From Phycisphaeraceae bacterium (GTDB lineage: Bacteria; Planctomycetota; Phycisphaerae; Phycisphaerales; UBA1924), in assembly GCA_019636795.1 (NCBI GenBank), contig JAHBWW010000002.1, positions 620,001 to 684,000 of the forward strand: a DNA stretch of 64,000 nucleotides. The letters run 5' to 3'. The stretch's first letter is position 1. Each line of letters begins with the position of its first letter. A model generated the notes under the pieces. That model was not told the origin of the DNA, searched no databases, and worked only from the letters and a program-made list of their open reading frames with translations. This document shows positions 1-9,452 of this stretch, piece by piece. A program made the translations under genes and the position numbers.

Positions 1-292
1 CAAACTGGACAGCCACGACCTGATGACGATCGAGCACCGCGCTCGACCGCACCACCCGAGCAGCAATCAAATCGCTGGCGCGAATCACCACGTCGCTCTC
101 GTGTGGAAGGGCGACGGCGATCTCCTGACCTTCAGCCAGCGCATGAGGAGTCTGGACCGTCAACAGGAGCCCGCCTGGCGACTGATCGGTTGTGACCGCT
201 GACAGATAGCGTCCTGTTCGGGGACAGCGCACCTTGCATTGAATTTCAGCGCAGTGCCTCGGATGCTTGCGACGTTCAGCGGGTGCGGTCAT
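1..292 (-). CDS. PilZ-domain protein, 3' part cut off by the window edge
   Basis: Reading the minus strand from the ATG at 292 gives an open frame running off the left edge (97 codons visible). Near the N-terminus it has the arginine-rich ERRKHPRH stretch and, about 22 residues later, TDQSPGG. This is the RxxxR...(D/N)xSxxG pattern by which PilZ domains bind cyclic di-GMP. The rest has the hydrophobic/charged alternation of a small beta barrel. Such proteins are usually cytosolic effectors of c-di-GMP control of polysaccharide, pili or motility, which fits the sugar-transferase genes next door. Its C-terminus and any further domain are not visible. The assignment rests on two motifs only. Confidence 0.7.
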   Translation of the reverse strand, partial: MTAPAERRKHPRHCAEIQCKVRCPRTGRYLSAVTTDQSPGGLLLTVQTPHALAEGQEIAVALPHESDVVIRASDLIAARVVRSSAVLDRHQVVAVQF

Positions 293-442
293 GAGACGGT
301 CCCTCCATGGACTGAACGGTCTATCGGTCCAGGGGGCCTCGAAGGCATGAATAGGCGCAGGTCTGGCGCGATCGGCAAGAACTGCCGGGGTGATTTTGCG
401 CAAGGGGTCTGATCGTCAAGTTTCGGGCAGGTGGGTCCCGAT

Positions 443-1501
443 ATGGGCGGGAGTATGACCATCTGTGCAAGCATTGTGATTCCGACGTGCGGGCGAGTCG
501 AGAAGTTGAGAGAGTGCATCAGGCTGCTGGGGAGGCAGAGCATTCCTTCGAGTTCGTTCGAGGTGCTCATCGGCGTGGACGGGCAGGTGAGCGGGCTGGA
601 GGAGCGCTGCCGCAGCGCGTGGACCGGCCCGGCTGAGCACCTGCACTTCACCCAGGGGCCCAAGCGGGGTCAGGCGTGGGTCCGGAATCAGTTACTCCGG
701 CAGGCGCAGGGCGAAACGCTGATCTTCCTCAACGACGACATGAGACCCGAGCCGATGCTTGTTGCTGCTCATGTGCGCGCGCAGGCAAGCCTTTCGACAC
801 CAAGTCAACCCACGATCGTGATTGGAGATTCGCCCTGGATCGAGAGTGACCCTGATCGGCTGTTCGATCGGTTGGTGCGTGATACCTCGATGGTGTTTTT
901 CTATGACCAGATGCGCGATGCGCCCGATGCGCTCGATCGAGACTGGGGCTTTCGGCACGCGTGGATGCTCAACCTTTCGATTCCAAGGCGGGCGGTTGAA
1001 GCGGTCGGAGGCTTGACAGAGTTTCCCAGCACGTATGGATTTGAAGATGATGAACTGGCGTGGCGGCTTGCCCAGCGATTCGGGTCTGAGGTGCGCTACC
1101 GCCCGGATGCGGTGGCGTGGCACGACCATCGCTACGAGCCAATGGAGTATCTGACACGCGAATATCGGCTCGGGTACGCAGCCCTTGGATTCGCAGCGAT
1201 GGCTCCCGAGTGTGCGAGGGCGTTGTTCAAGCGCGATCTGCTTTCGCCGGCTGAGCGTGCGTATACGGAAGCGTTCGTCGAGCGCGAACAGTCCGGTGCC
1301 CAGCGAGCGCTAGGTTCGTTCCTGCAGACCGCGAGCATGCCAGGCGCATTTGTCGATGGGCCATTCTCGCGAGAACTGCTCGATGTGTGCTACAGCCAGC
1401 ACCTGCCACTGAAGCGCTGGTGCTGGCGATCGGGCCTGCTCGATGCGTTGCGCGGTGAAGCCGAGCGGGCCGATACGCCTCGAGTCATGCTGGCTGCTTG
1501 A
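443..1501 (+). CDS. Family 2-like glycosyltransferase
   Basis: The product starts ASIVIPTCGRVEKLRECI and continues with VLIGVDGQ and IFLNDDMRPEP. This is the GT-A Rossmann core with its metal/nucleotide-binding Asp-rich segment. A later GFEDDELAWRLAQRFG segment resembles the acceptor-side ED motif of GT2 enzymes, and Trp/Arg-rich helices follow. It should transfer a sugar from a nucleotide-sugar to a glycan at the inner membrane or in the cytosol. No transmembrane helix is evident. The start is uncertain: GTG 431, ATG 443 and ATG 455 are in frame and no strong ribosome-binding site decides. The last 17 bases overlap the convergent glycosyltransferase gene on the minus strand. Donor and acceptor are unknown. 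Confidence 0.85.
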   Translation: MGGSMTICASIVIPTCGRVEKLRECIRLLGRQSIPSSSFEVLIGVDGQVSGLEERCRSAWTGPAEHLHFTQGPKRGQAWVRNQLLRQAQGETLIFLNDDMRPEPMLVAAHVRAQASLSTPSQPTIVIGDSPWIESDPDRLFDRLVRDTSMVFFYDQMRDAPDALDRDWGFRHAWMLNLSIPRRAVEAVGGLTEFPSTYGFEDDELAWRLAQRFGSEVRYRPDAVAWHDHRYEPMEYLTREYRLGYAALGFAAMAPECARALFKRDLLSPAERAYTEAFVEREQSGAQRALGSFLQTASMPGAFVDGPFSRELLDVCYSQHLPLKRWCWRSGLLDALRGEAERADTPRVMLAA

Positions 1502-3035
1502 TTGGATGATCCGCAGCATAGAGGCGGTGGACGCTGATTCCCTGGCGCTCGTACACATCGCGACGTGCCCAGAGTACCTCTTCGTGCAGATACGAACTGA
1601 GCACCACATCGGTCGCGCCGGTAGCCTGTGCCTGCGCAGGAAGCACGACAGGAAAGCGAAGCGGATCGGGAGAGCGCGCAGCCGAGTCGTCGTCAGCAAA
1701 GCCGACAATGCGAGCCGGAGAGGAGAGAATGGTGCTCATGAGTGCTCGCGTGTGCGCTCCGCAGCCATGGATGAGGATTGCTCGACCCGCCAGCGAATGC
1801 AGGATGCGAGCAAGGCGATTTTCGGCGTCGGCAGGAACGGAGGCCGGGCGAGTTCGGTCGTGAAAGATGATGGGCATTGCTGCCTGGGCGGTTATTGGGG
1901 GGTCAGTTGCAGCGCGGCCGAGTTCTTCGATGGCATGGCGAACCATGGTTTTGATTGAGAAGTGCGCGAGTGCGCGAGCGTGAGCGGCTCGCCCAGCCGC
2001 ATCGAGATCGCGTGCCAGCAGCGATTGCACTGCGCATGTCAACGCTTGGGCTGTGGTCGCATCGTCATCCTCGGGAGAAGCATCTGCCAAGCAGCCGCAC
2101 GAACCGTCGCCGATCAGGTCGCTCGCGCCCGATGGTGTCCTGGTGATTGCGAGCGCGCAGCCTTGCGCCATGGCTTCGAGTGCCGACAGACTCAAGCCTT
2201 CGATGCGTGAAGGGAGGACGAAAACATCGCTCGCGGCAAGCGCGGCTGCGACGTCATGCGGCGAGTGCACCCCCAGCAGCCGGAGTGAAGCGCGTGAAGC
2301 CGCGGCTGCTTGAAGCGTGCTGAGTGCAGGGCCATCGCCGATGATGGTGAGTCGGTGCGCAATTGCCATCTGCGTCAGCGCGTCAGACAGAAGCGGGAGT
2401 GCGCCGGTGCGTTTGATGGCATCATCGAGGCGCCCGGTATAGACGAGTTCGATGGGGCGGCCATTGACAGGTCGCCGCCGTGGCCGAGAGAGCGGAACAT
2501 CAACCGCATTGGGTACGCAGGCGACACGATCGGCGCAGGTTGGAAGCGAGCGGCGCATGTGATCGCAGAGCCATTGACTGACGCCGATGATGCGCGACAT
2601 GCTCGGCCCGAAGACGCGGAAGATCTCACGCTCGTAGGGCATGGGCGAGTGTCGCCAACCGACGAGACGAACCCGAGCAGGATCGTCTTGCGCGAGTGCA
2701 GCGCAGACGCCAAAGCAGTCGGCATCGCGTGTAGGGATCAAGAGAACGGGGCCTAGCCCTTTGAGCGAGATTGCATTGATGGCGTCGCGATAGGCATTGG
2801 TCACGCTCTTGAGTTGTCCAGCGAGTGATTGAGGCGAAGGAAGATCGGGGCGATGAATTGCGTTGACGCCGGGGTGCAGTTTCAGCGGCACGCTGGCGTG
2901 GTGATCGATGGCTCCATGAATGAGGAGCGTAACCGGACGGCGCTCGGCTGCGAGAGCATTGGCAAGCGTGATGGCCCATGTGGTTACGCCGCCAATCGAT
3001 GCGCCCTGCGGAAGAATGATCAACACGGGATTCAT
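1485..3035 (-). CDS. GT4 glycosyltransferase fused to a C-terminal Rossmann-like domain
   Basis: 516 residues. The first ~390 form a GT-B glycosyltransferase of the GT4/GT1 type: an N-terminal GGVTTWAITLANALA glycine loop, LVYTGRLDDAIKR in the middle, and the EX7E-like PSRIEGLSLSALEAMAQG donor-binding segment. After a linker comes an extra ~105-residue domain with ILIHGCGAHTRAL, IVGFADDD, VVLSSYLHEEVLW and ISVHRLY. It looks like a small nucleotide-binding fold and recurs in the GT2 gene at 9464-10732. The gene overlaps the upstream GT4 gene by four bases (ATGA), so the two are probably translated together. It likely builds a surface glycan; the sugar is unknown. Confidence 0.88.
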   Translation of the reverse strand: MNPVLIILPQGASIGGVTTWAITLANALAAERRPVTLLIHGAIDHHASVPLKLHPGVNAIHRPDLPSPQSLAGQLKSVTNAYRDAINAISLKGLGPVLLIPTRDADCFGVCAALAQDDPARVRLVGWRHSPMPYEREIFRVFGPSMSRIIGVSQWLCDHMRRSLPTCADRVACVPNAVDVPLSRPRRRPVNGRPIELVYTGRLDDAIKRTGALPLLSDALTQMAIAHRLTIIGDGPALSTLQAAAASRASLRLLGVHSPHDVAAALAASDVFVLPSRIEGLSLSALEAMAQGCALAITRTPSGASDLIGDGSCGCLADASPEDDDATTAQALTCAVQSLLARDLDAAGRAAHARALAHFSIKTMVRHAIEELGRAATDPPITAQAAMPIIFHDRTRPASVPADAENRLARILHSLAGRAILIHGCGAHTRALMSTILSSPARIVGFADDDSAARSPDPLRFPVVLPAQAQATGATDVVLSSYLHEEVLWARRDVYERQGISVHRLYAADHPIKQPA

Positions 3036-4141
3036 GCTGCCATACCTCGAAGACTCAGTCGGCCCGCATCGAGTATGCGCGATGCGCGGGCTGTGTAACT
3101 CAGGCGGCGAGCCAGAGCGAGTCGCGAGGCGCGACCTGTTGCGTCGCAGGCAGACTCGAGCGCCAGCGAAATCGCACGGGCAAGCGAAGTTGCGTCATCG
3201 GGCTCGAACCAGATGAACATGCTTTCGGGCACGGCACGCACCAGCGCAGGAATGCTCGACGCCACGATTGGCGGCCCCGAAGCGAGATACTCACCAAGTT
3301 TGACCGGGCTGGTCCAGTCTTTCGAGACTTCGCGCGCCGAGGGTGGCAGAAGCAGAACATCGGCATGCTGGACGAATGGCGGCACCTGGGCGTGCGCGAG
3401 CAGGCCATGCAAATGCACGTTTGTCAGTCCGCGCGACGTGATCGTGCGCTGATGGCGGGCGATGTCTTCGGGCAGGCCTCCGACGAGGTGAAACGACGCC
3501 CGCGGGAGCAGGGCGGCTGCTTCGATGACTGTCGGAATTCCCTTGTAGTCGTAGAGGTGACCGCTGTAGACGATGTTCGGGCCGGGACTCTCAAATGGCG
3601 AGGGCGCGTGGCGTGTGAAGAGTTCGAGATCAACGCCATCGGGCACGACATGGACTCGGCCAGGCTCTGCGCCGCGCTCGATGAAATGGTCGCGCAGGAT
3701 CGGAGCGATGGTGATGATGGCACGCATGGCAGGAGTCGCGCGCGTGGCAGCGAGCGTCTGATCGAGCAAGCCGTTTTCGACGCCAATATGCGCGTGCGTC
3801 TCGACGATGGACGGAAGCCCGCAGGCCGACGTGAGCAACGGAGCCCAGAAGTTGCGCCCATAGACCGCGTCGCATTGATCGGCGAGAATGGTGCGGGCAG
3901 CCCATCGCCCGAATGATTCATCGTCGGGCTCGCCTGGGCAGGTCACCCAGTGCACGTGCGACTCGTGATAGGTTCGGGCAGGATCGGCACCGTGAGCATC
4001 GGCCGCAGGAGCGAGTGTGTAGAGGCGCACATCGTGTCCCAGTCGCGCGAAGCCGCCAGCTGTCTTGATGACGTTGATAGCGTGAGCACGCAAGGATCCG
4101 GGCTGAATCTGGCTGACAACCGCAAGTCGCATGTGGATCAT
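3032..4141 (-). CDS. GT4-family glycosyltransferase
   Basis: GT-B glycosyltransferase. It opens with RLAVVSQIQPGSLRAHAI, has VVPDGVDLELF at the domain boundary, IVYSGHLYDYKGI at the start of the second Rossmann domain, and a donor-site KLGEYLASGPPIVASS segment with LLPPSAREVSKDW ahead of it. The frame stays open upstream to 4339, but family homology begins only at the Met codons at 4141 and 4132, and the divergent sulfotransferase gene occupies the longer region. I chose ATG 4141; 4132 is equally possible. Its stop overlaps the start of the next glycosyltransferase gene, forming a two-gene minus-strand unit. Cytosolic or membrane-associated; the sugar is not predictable. Confidence 0.88.
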   Translation of the reverse strand: MIHMRLAVVSQIQPGSLRAHAINVIKTAGGFARLGHDVRLYTLAPAADAHGADPARTYHESHVHWVTCPGEPDDESFGRWAARTILADQCDAVYGRNFWAPLLTSACGLPSIVETHAHIGVENGLLDQTLAATRATPAMRAIITIAPILRDHFIERGAEPGRVHVVPDGVDLELFTRHAPSPFESPGPNIVYSGHLYDYKGIPTVIEAAALLPRASFHLVGGLPEDIARHQRTITSRGLTNVHLHGLLAHAQVPPFVQHADVLLLPPSAREVSKDWTSPVKLGEYLASGPPIVASSIPALVRAVPESMFIWFEPDDATSLARAISLALESACDATGRASRLALARRLSYTARASRILDAGRLSLRGMAA

Positions 4142-4280
4142 GGATCGGCATTTGGTGGCCTGAGTCTCCAAGTCGAGTTGAAGTGCGCGTAGCGCAGATT
4201 TTGCGCATGCCACTGCGACCGCCGGCACGATGTGGCACAAGCATGCGAGATGCCGATGCACACATTCGGGAGGGCTCTTC

Positions 4281-4835
4281 ATGACCAAGCCGATGGTCTT
4301 CGGAATCGGGCTGAGCAAGACAGGCACCCACACACTCAACGAGTGCCTTGAGGCCCTTGGCTATCGCAGTGTGCATTACCCTGATCCAGCGATCATGAAT
4401 GCGCGGCAGTTCGAGAAGGTGCTGACGGGGTATGACGCAGCGACGGATATCAGCGTTTCGGCGTACTTCCGCGAACTGGACCATGTGTTTCCGGGCAGTC
4501 GATTCATCCTGACGACGCGCGCGATCGGCGCATGGGTGCGAAGTATCGAGGATCATCTCCGCCGTCGCGAGCACGAACTGGCCCTGCCCGACTGCCCCAA
4601 GGCAAAACTTCGAGAGATTGTCTATGGCTCACGCGCATTCGATCGCGCGACGTACATCGTTGCATACGGGCGGCATGTGCAGAATGTGCGATCATACTTT
4701 GCGGGGCGCGACAGTGACCTGCTTGAAATTGACATCTGCGCGGGCGAAGGGTGGGAGAAATTGTGCCCATTTCTCGGCGTAGCGCAGCCTCGCGACGACA
4801 TGCCTTGGCAGAACCGCACACGCGTTGCCTCCTGA
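4281..4835 (+). CDS. Sulfotransferase family protein (P-loop, PAPS-dependent type)
   Basis: About 184 residues starting MTKPMVFGIGLSKTGTHTL. The GLSKTGTHTL segment is the 5'-phosphosulfate loop of sulfotransferases that use PAPS. GSRFILTTRAIGAWVRSIEDH is the 3'-phosphate-binding arm with the conserved Arg and Ser (RDP.WVRS type). GGGAGG lies seven bases before ATG 4281, so this start was preferred to an upstream in-frame codon at 4230. The family includes short bacterial members that sulfate carbohydrates or small molecules. Between glycosyltransferases and methyltransferases, a role in decorating a polysaccharide is a reasonable inference. It is transcribed divergently from the glycosyltransferase pair. 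Confidence 0.82.
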   Translation: MTKPMVFGIGLSKTGTHTLNECLEALGYRSVHYPDPAIMNARQFEKVLTGYDAATDISVSAYFRELDHVFPGSRFILTTRAIGAWVRSIEDHLRRREHELALPDCPKAKLREIVYGSRAFDRATYIVAYGRHVQNVRSYFAGRDSDLLEIDICAGEGWEKLCPFLGVAQPRDDMPWQNRTRVAS

Positions 4836-4929
4836 TTCCTGCGGGCGCGACTGAAACGATCAGAGATCCGCTTGATCGCCAATAATCCCTTGCTCACCCG
4901 AGATCCGGGCAAGAGACAAGGAGGCAGCC

Positions 4930-5565
4930 ATGAGTTTGCACATCGGAAGCGTCGCGCCAAATTTCACGGTCGAAACTACGCAGGGTCCGCTCACGCTGTA
5001 CGACTATCTGGGCAATTCCTGGGGCATCCTGTTCAGCCATCCGGCAGACTTCACGCCCGTGTGCACGACCGAGCTGGGTGCTGTGGCCAAGCTCAAGCCA
5101 GAGTTTGATCGTCGCAATGTCAAAGTGCTCGGGCTGAGTGTCGATGCGCTCAAGGATCATGAAGCGTGGAGTCGTGACATACAGGAGACGCAAGGCGCGG
5201 CTCTCAACTTTCCGCTGATTGCGGATAAAACACGCGAAGTCTCGAATCTGTACTCGATGATCCCGCCCGCAGCAGCCGACAACATGACTGTGCGCTCGGT
5301 GTTCATCATCGGGCCCGACCGCAAGATCAAACTGATGCTGACCTACCCGGCGAGCACGGGGCGGAACTTCGACGAGATCCTGCGCGTGATTGATTCGCTG
5401 CAACTGACCGCCAATTACAAGGTCGCGACGCCGGCCAACTGGAAGCAGGGTGAAGATTGCATCATTGTTCCGGCGGTTAGCAATGATGAAGCACAGCGGC
5501 TGTTCCCCAAGGGGTTCAAGGAGATCAAGCCGTACTTGCGCACCACGCCACAGCCGAACAAGTGA
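4930..5565 (+). CDS. 1-Cys peroxiredoxin (Prx6/AhpC-TSA family)
   Basis: 211 residues with the peroxidatic-site motif PADFTPVCTTE (Cys45 with the Pro/Thr/Cys geometry) followed by LSVDALKDHEAW and NFPLIADKTREVS. The length, the C-terminal WKQGEDCIIVPAVS and FPKGFKEIKPYLR mark the Prx6 subgroup. It reduces hydrogen and lipid hydroperoxides in the cytosol and lacks the usual resolving Cys position. AGGAGG six bases before ATG 4930 gives a confident start. It lies between polysaccharide genes but has no obvious functional link to them. It may share a transcript with the sulfotransferase gene 94 bases upstream. Confidence 0.95.
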   Translation: MSLHIGSVAPNFTVETTQGPLTLYDYLGNSWGILFSHPADFTPVCTTELGAVAKLKPEFDRRNVKVLGLSVDALKDHEAWSRDIQETQGAALNFPLIADKTREVSNLYSMIPPAAADNMTVRSVFIIGPDRKIKLMLTYPASTGRNFDEILRVIDSLQLTANYKVATPANWKQGEDCIIVPAVSNDEAQRLFPKGFKEIKPYLRTTPQPNK

Positions 5566-5588
5566 GTGATCGGCGCGAGGCTGCGGAC

Positions 5589-6335
5589 CTAGGCGACACT
5601 GGCCAGGACTGCATGGCACCCGAACGCCGATCGCGGCGCGAGACGCAGGCGGTAGGCGAGTTCGGACATCGCACCGGTGTGCATTGGAGCGTCATCCTTC
5701 GGGTAGAGTCTCGAAGCGTGCACGCTGAACCCGCGCGAGCGCAGGAAATCGATGAACTCTCGTCTTGCCCATTCGCGAACGTGCTCGGGCTTCTCACTTC
5801 GGCAACAGTCGCGGCCTCGTTCGCGCGAACGATCGGGCGTCGAGAAGATCACCAGCCCCCCCGGCGCGAGACATTGCTGAATCAGGTCCAGCATCGGGTC
5901 GGGATCCATGAGATGCTCGATCACATCGGCACACACGACCAGGTCGAACGGCAGTTCGGGCATGTAGATCGGATTTTCGAGATCGACGACGACAAACTCG
6001 CCAGGACGCTCCAGATCGTGACACATGCGCACGGCTGAAGTTTGATCGAGCCCGACGATGTGAGCCCCCGTTGGAGCCAGAAGCTCGGCAAGCTTAGTTG
6101 CAACTCCACAGCCAACATCAAGTACACGGTCGAGGCGGGCACGACGAACGATGCTGGCTGCCCAACGGTAGACGTGATACTGAAACTTCCCGCTCGCCGC
6201 AACGCGCCATGGCGCCCAGTACTCCTGGCCATCGCGGTTGACATCGTCCGTGAGATTGGCTGCCTGCTGAACGTACTGCCTGGGCAGACAGAAGCGCGTC
6301 GGGTCGGCAAGATGAGTGTTCGAAGTCGTAGTCAT
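5589..6335 (-). CDS. Class I SAM-dependent methyltransferase
   Basis: 248 residues. Motif I is VLDVGCGVATKLAELL, motif II IVGLDQTS, and the later loops are FDLVVCADVIEHLMDPD and LAPGGLVIFSTPD, the UbiE/COQ5-like Methyltransf_11 pattern that binds S-adenosylmethionine. The DRSRERGRD loop and the C-terminal FIDFLRSRGFSV strand resemble methyltransferases of glycan clusters. The substrate is unknown. It follows the GT4 gene (start at 7691) by only six bases on the same strand, so the two form an operon. It converges on the peroxiredoxin gene with a 23-base gap. Confidence 0.88.
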   Translation of the reverse strand: MTTTSNTHLADPTRFCLPRQYVQQAANLTDDVNRDGQEYWAPWRVAASGKFQYHVYRWAASIVRRARLDRVLDVGCGVATKLAELLAPTGAHIVGLDQTSAVRMCHDLERPGEFVVVDLENPIYMPELPFDLVVCADVIEHLMDPDPMLDLIQQCLAPGGLVIFSTPDRSRERGRDCCRSEKPEHVREWARREFIDFLRSRGFSVHASRLYPKDDAPMHTGAMSELAYRLRLAPRSAFGCHAVLASVA

Positions 6336-6341
6336 GGCATT

Positions 6342-7691
6342 TCAGGCAGCGGATGTCAGCGAGGACACTGAGCGGACAATCGCGTCTTCAACAGATTGAC
6401 GCTGATGATCGGGAATGCGGCTGAGCATCTCTTTGAGTGATGACCGCCATGCGGTGGCGATGTGCTCCGGGTCCTGATGCAGCAAAAGCGGGTTCCAGCG
6501 TACAACGCCACGGTCAAGATCGCACCTGTTCGACGCAAGACGGCAAGCGGCCTTATGTGCTTCAATTTCGAGTTCCGCGATGCGATCAAGACCGTATCGA
6601 GATCGAACCTGCTCGGCAGCGCACGCCCCGATCTGTTGTCGCCAGCTGGTGTCTTCGAGCAATCCGGCCAGCGCGTAGGCAAATGTCTCGGGCGCTCCAG
6701 GCACACGCACACCGGTTACACCATTTTCGATCACACACCCCAGCCCCGGCGCATCGGCGACAATGCACACGCATCCGGTGCTCATCGCTTCGAGCACACT
6801 CTTGGGATGACCTTCAAGAGCACTGGCCTGAAGATACATAGAGGCCTTGCTCATGCGCGCCAGGACCTCGCGATGCGCAAGTCGAGGCTTGAAGATCACG
6901 CGAGCGTTCAGTTCCATGGCGAGCGAGCGCAAGGCCTGCTCTTCCGGCCCTTCGCCGATGATTTCGAGAGTCAGAGGCGGATCGGGCGGCAGATCAGCCA
7001 CCGCACGGATCAACGCGTCGACGCGCTTGCGCGCCACCAGCTGCCCCACATACAGCAGCAGGTTCGGGTCGCGGTCTTCAGCATCGATGATCGGATAGTC
7101 CGCCAACACAAAGTTGGGAATCACACGCACATGATCAGTGTCCAGCCCATCGCGCCAGCACAGGTCATCAACGATCGTTTGCGTTGTGCCCACGACAAGA
7201 TTGGCCGCTCCGATCACCGTCTGTTCGATGAGTCCGGCATTCACAGTTCGGTATGACCCCGGGCCGAACTCATGAGCGAGAAACTGTGACCGAAGATAGC
7301 CACAGCGAGCAATCAGCGTCACAGGCTTGCGCTGGCGTCGCAAGGACGACGCAAGCACACAGGCCGCCCCGGCATCGTCCATCTGATTCGTCTTGATGAC
7401 AACATCTGCAAAGGGCCCAAGTTGTGCAAACCTTTCGGGAAGGCTCGCCGCGTAACGCAAACTGTCGAGTCCATCGCGATTGACGATGCATGAAACCTTT
7501 GGCCCCAGGGCCTGAGCGATGCTCTGATCGCGATTATCACCATGTGACACGACGACGATGCGTTCGTAGTAGGGCGCAAGACGGTCGTAGAGTGCCCACT
7601 CGCGTTCGAGCAAGCCTTGCCGCTGCCACTCGAAAAGGGACATATCCCGAGACATCGTGAACAACAAAGTATGTGCGATGGTTTCGGTCAT
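6342..7691 (-). CDS. GT4-family glycosyltransferase with C-terminal extension
   Basis: About 449 residues from ATG 7691. The GT-B features are LLLYVGQLVARKRVDALI, LEIIGEGPEE, and the donor-site EGHPKSVLEAMSTGCVCIVAD (EX7E). About 70 residues follow the canonical fold (after the SRYGLDRIAELE helix), containing RWNPLLLHQDPEHIATAWR, with no recognised function. The frame is open further upstream to 7814, but the divergent methyltransferase starts at 7750 and the family homology needs nothing before MSRDMSLFEW, so 7691 was chosen; other Met codons are possible. Likely part of the same glycan pathway as its neighbours. Confidence 0.85.
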   Translation of the reverse strand: MTETIAHTLLFTMSRDMSLFEWQRQGLLEREWALYDRLAPYYERIVVVSHGDNRDQSIAQALGPKVSCIVNRDGLDSLRYAASLPERFAQLGPFADVVIKTNQMDDAGAACVLASSLRRQRKPVTLIARCGYLRSQFLAHEFGPGSYRTVNAGLIEQTVIGAANLVVGTTQTIVDDLCWRDGLDTDHVRVIPNFVLADYPIIDAEDRDPNLLLYVGQLVARKRVDALIRAVADLPPDPPLTLEIIGEGPEEQALRSLAMELNARVIFKPRLAHREVLARMSKASMYLQASALEGHPKSVLEAMSTGCVCIVADAPGLGCVIENGVTGVRVPGAPETFAYALAGLLEDTSWRQQIGACAAEQVRSRYGLDRIAELEIEAHKAACRLASNRCDLDRGVVRWNPLLLHQDPEHIATAWRSSLKEMLSRIPDHQRQSVEDAIVRSVSSLTSAA

Positions 7692-7749
7692 TTGAAGTCT
7701 CGTGTACAAATCGTCAAGCCCGTCATTGCAGTGGTTCGATATCGCGTTC

Positions 7750-8637
7750 ATGGCCCACCAACTTGCCCAACCCACGCTTGGCGTACCAAGCCCCATCTCC
7801 GCATCCCGCCTCAATGGGGACCAGCCTCTGTCTTCGGACGAGAGACAGGCCTATCTGCACTATCACAGGCAGCGCAACACCCTCAATCGGGCACTATCAA
7901 AAAGAGCCCGAATCCGCACCCGTGCCCAACCTGCCTTCAAGCATGGCTTCTCGGACCTTGCCTCGCCTTCACGTGCCGCGCTGGATCGCTTTGTTGAATG
8001 GGCTGCAACGCGGATGCATCGCACGTGGGGCGAGCGGACCATTCGTGTGCTCGATATCGGATGTGGGTCAGGTTACTCGGCGTTGCTGCTTGAGCGCGTG
8101 GGGCTGCGAGGGCGATATGTCGGACTGGATCACGCCGAGCATCCGCGTTTCGGGGGGATGCAATGCGCAGCATTTGCGCGTGAACTGATCGTCGGGGATG
8201 TGCATCGCATCGACCTGACTGATATAGAGCCTTTTGATCTTGTGCTGTCGATGACCTCTCTGGAGCACTTCGAGAACGACGCCGGGGCGCTCGAGCGCAT
8301 TCGTCTCGCAGCCGGGCCCGGAGCTGCCGAGTTGCATGTCGTGCCTGCCGAAGACGGGCTGCGCCTGTGGGAGGCGCACGGATGGAGGCAGTACAGCGCC
8401 GGGTGTGTCGCGAGTCTCTGCCCGGCAGCGGAAATCTACCGCATTGGAGGATGGGCCTCAGCCATGCTGCACCACACCATGATTACACGATCAATGCATC
8501 GCGGACGCGATGGTCGTGACCGGAGGCCCAATCTGTACATGGGCCTGCGATCAATCGCGCTGAAACTCGATCAACTCATGGGCAATCATCCCGCATCGCT
8601 GTACGCCGCCGTCACCTGGCCGGAGAATTCGCGATGA
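7750..8637 (+). CDS. Class I SAM-dependent methyltransferase
   Basis: About 295 residues. After an ~80-residue N-terminal region the product has RVLDIGCGSGYSALLLERVG (SAM-binding motif I), RYVGLDHAEH, and PFDLVLSMTSLEHFEND, which is the acidic loop and helix of the Methyltransf_11/25 type. The C-terminal part (WRQYSAGCVASLCPAAEIY) is not recognised. Start ATG 7750 leaves a 58-base divergent spacer to the GT4 gene; an in-frame ATG at 7702 is less likely. It overlaps the next methyltransferase gene by four bases, so the two are translationally coupled. It probably methylates a sugar or lipid-linked glycan. Confidence 0.83.
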   Translation: MAHQLAQPTLGVPSPISASRLNGDQPLSSDERQAYLHYHRQRNTLNRALSKRARIRTRAQPAFKHGFSDLASPSRAALDRFVEWAATRMHRTWGERTIRVLDIGCGSGYSALLLERVGLRGRYVGLDHAEHPRFGGMQCAAFARELIVGDVHRIDLTDIEPFDLVLSMTSLEHFENDAGALERIRLAAGPGAAELHVVPAEDGLRLWEAHGWRQYSAGCVASLCPAAEIYRIGGWASAMLHHTMITRSMHRGRDGRDRRPNLYMGLRSIALKLDQLMGNHPASLYAAVTWPENSR

Positions 8638-9452
8638 GCAGTGCGGTCATGATTCATCGCCGGGGCAGGCTCGAGATGTACTGCCGCGGCGCGGACACGC
8701 CGGAATACTGGGAAGATCATTGGAAGCAGCACCCGCCTCAGATGATGACCGGCATGGGTGTCTATGTCGGGTTTCGCTGGGCGATCGAGCGGTACATGCC
8801 GCGCGAAGGGCTGATCGTCGAAGCCGGATGTGGCAACGGAAACACAGCGCGCACGATTCGTGCTGCCGGGTATGACATTGAGTGTCTTGATTTCGCCCCC
8901 AAAGTCATCGCGGCTAATCTGGCCATTGATCCTGCCGGTCGCTATCGCGTTGGAGATGTGCGCGAGATGCCATATTCATCGGGGGTGCTCGCGGGATATA
9001 TCTCGCTGGGCGTAGTCGAACACTTTGACGACGTAACGCGAAGGCAGATCCTGCGCGAAGCTGCTCGATGCCTGATGCCGGGTGCGACTGCGCTGATCAC
9101 TGTCCCCCACTACAACATGCTCCGTCGAGCGCGCTTCGGCCTGCTGGGTCGAGGCACAATCCCCACTGATCTTGCTCTATATCAGTACTTTTTCTCGCGC
9201 AGAGAGATCGAGGCCGAGGTGCGCGCGGTCGGGCTCGAAATCGTTGCCAGCGACGGATATGACGCGTACAAGGGAATCAAGGACACGATCGGCGGCAAGG
9301 GCTTGCTTGATCGAATGCGATCGGGCAGCCGACACATGGGCCGACTTGTAGATCACCCGCCCTCGATTGTGCGTCGCGCGTGCGGGCACATGCTGCTGAT
9401 CGTGGCACGCAAACCCGCCTGCCTGGATATCAGCCTGAAGTCCGCTGCATGA
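8634..9452 (+). CDS. Class I SAM-dependent methyltransferase
   Basis: 272 residues. The N-terminal segment PEYWEDHWKQHPP is typical of methyltransferases in O-antigen clusters. Motif I is LIVEAGCGNGNTARTIRAAG, followed by IECLDFAPKVI and LGVVEHFDD. The C-terminal half contains YFFSRREIEAEVRAVGLEI, a substrate-side segment common to glycan methyltransferases. The start overlaps the stop of the preceding methyltransferase gene (ATGA), and its own stop overlaps an in-frame ATG of the next GT2 gene, so 7750-10732 reads as one three-gene operon. The substrate is not predictable. Confidence 0.87.
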   Translation: MSSAVMIHRRGRLEMYCRGADTPEYWEDHWKQHPPQMMTGMGVYVGFRWAIERYMPREGLIVEAGCGNGNTARTIRAAGYDIECLDFAPKVIAANLAIDPAGRYRVGDVREMPYSSGVLAGYISLGVVEHFDDVTRRQILREAARCLMPGATALITVPHYNMLRRARFGLLGRGTIPTDLALYQYFFSRREIEAEVRAVGLEIVASDGYDAYKGIKDTIGGKGLLDRMRSGSRHMGRLVDHPPSIVRRACGHMLLIVARKPACLDISLKSAA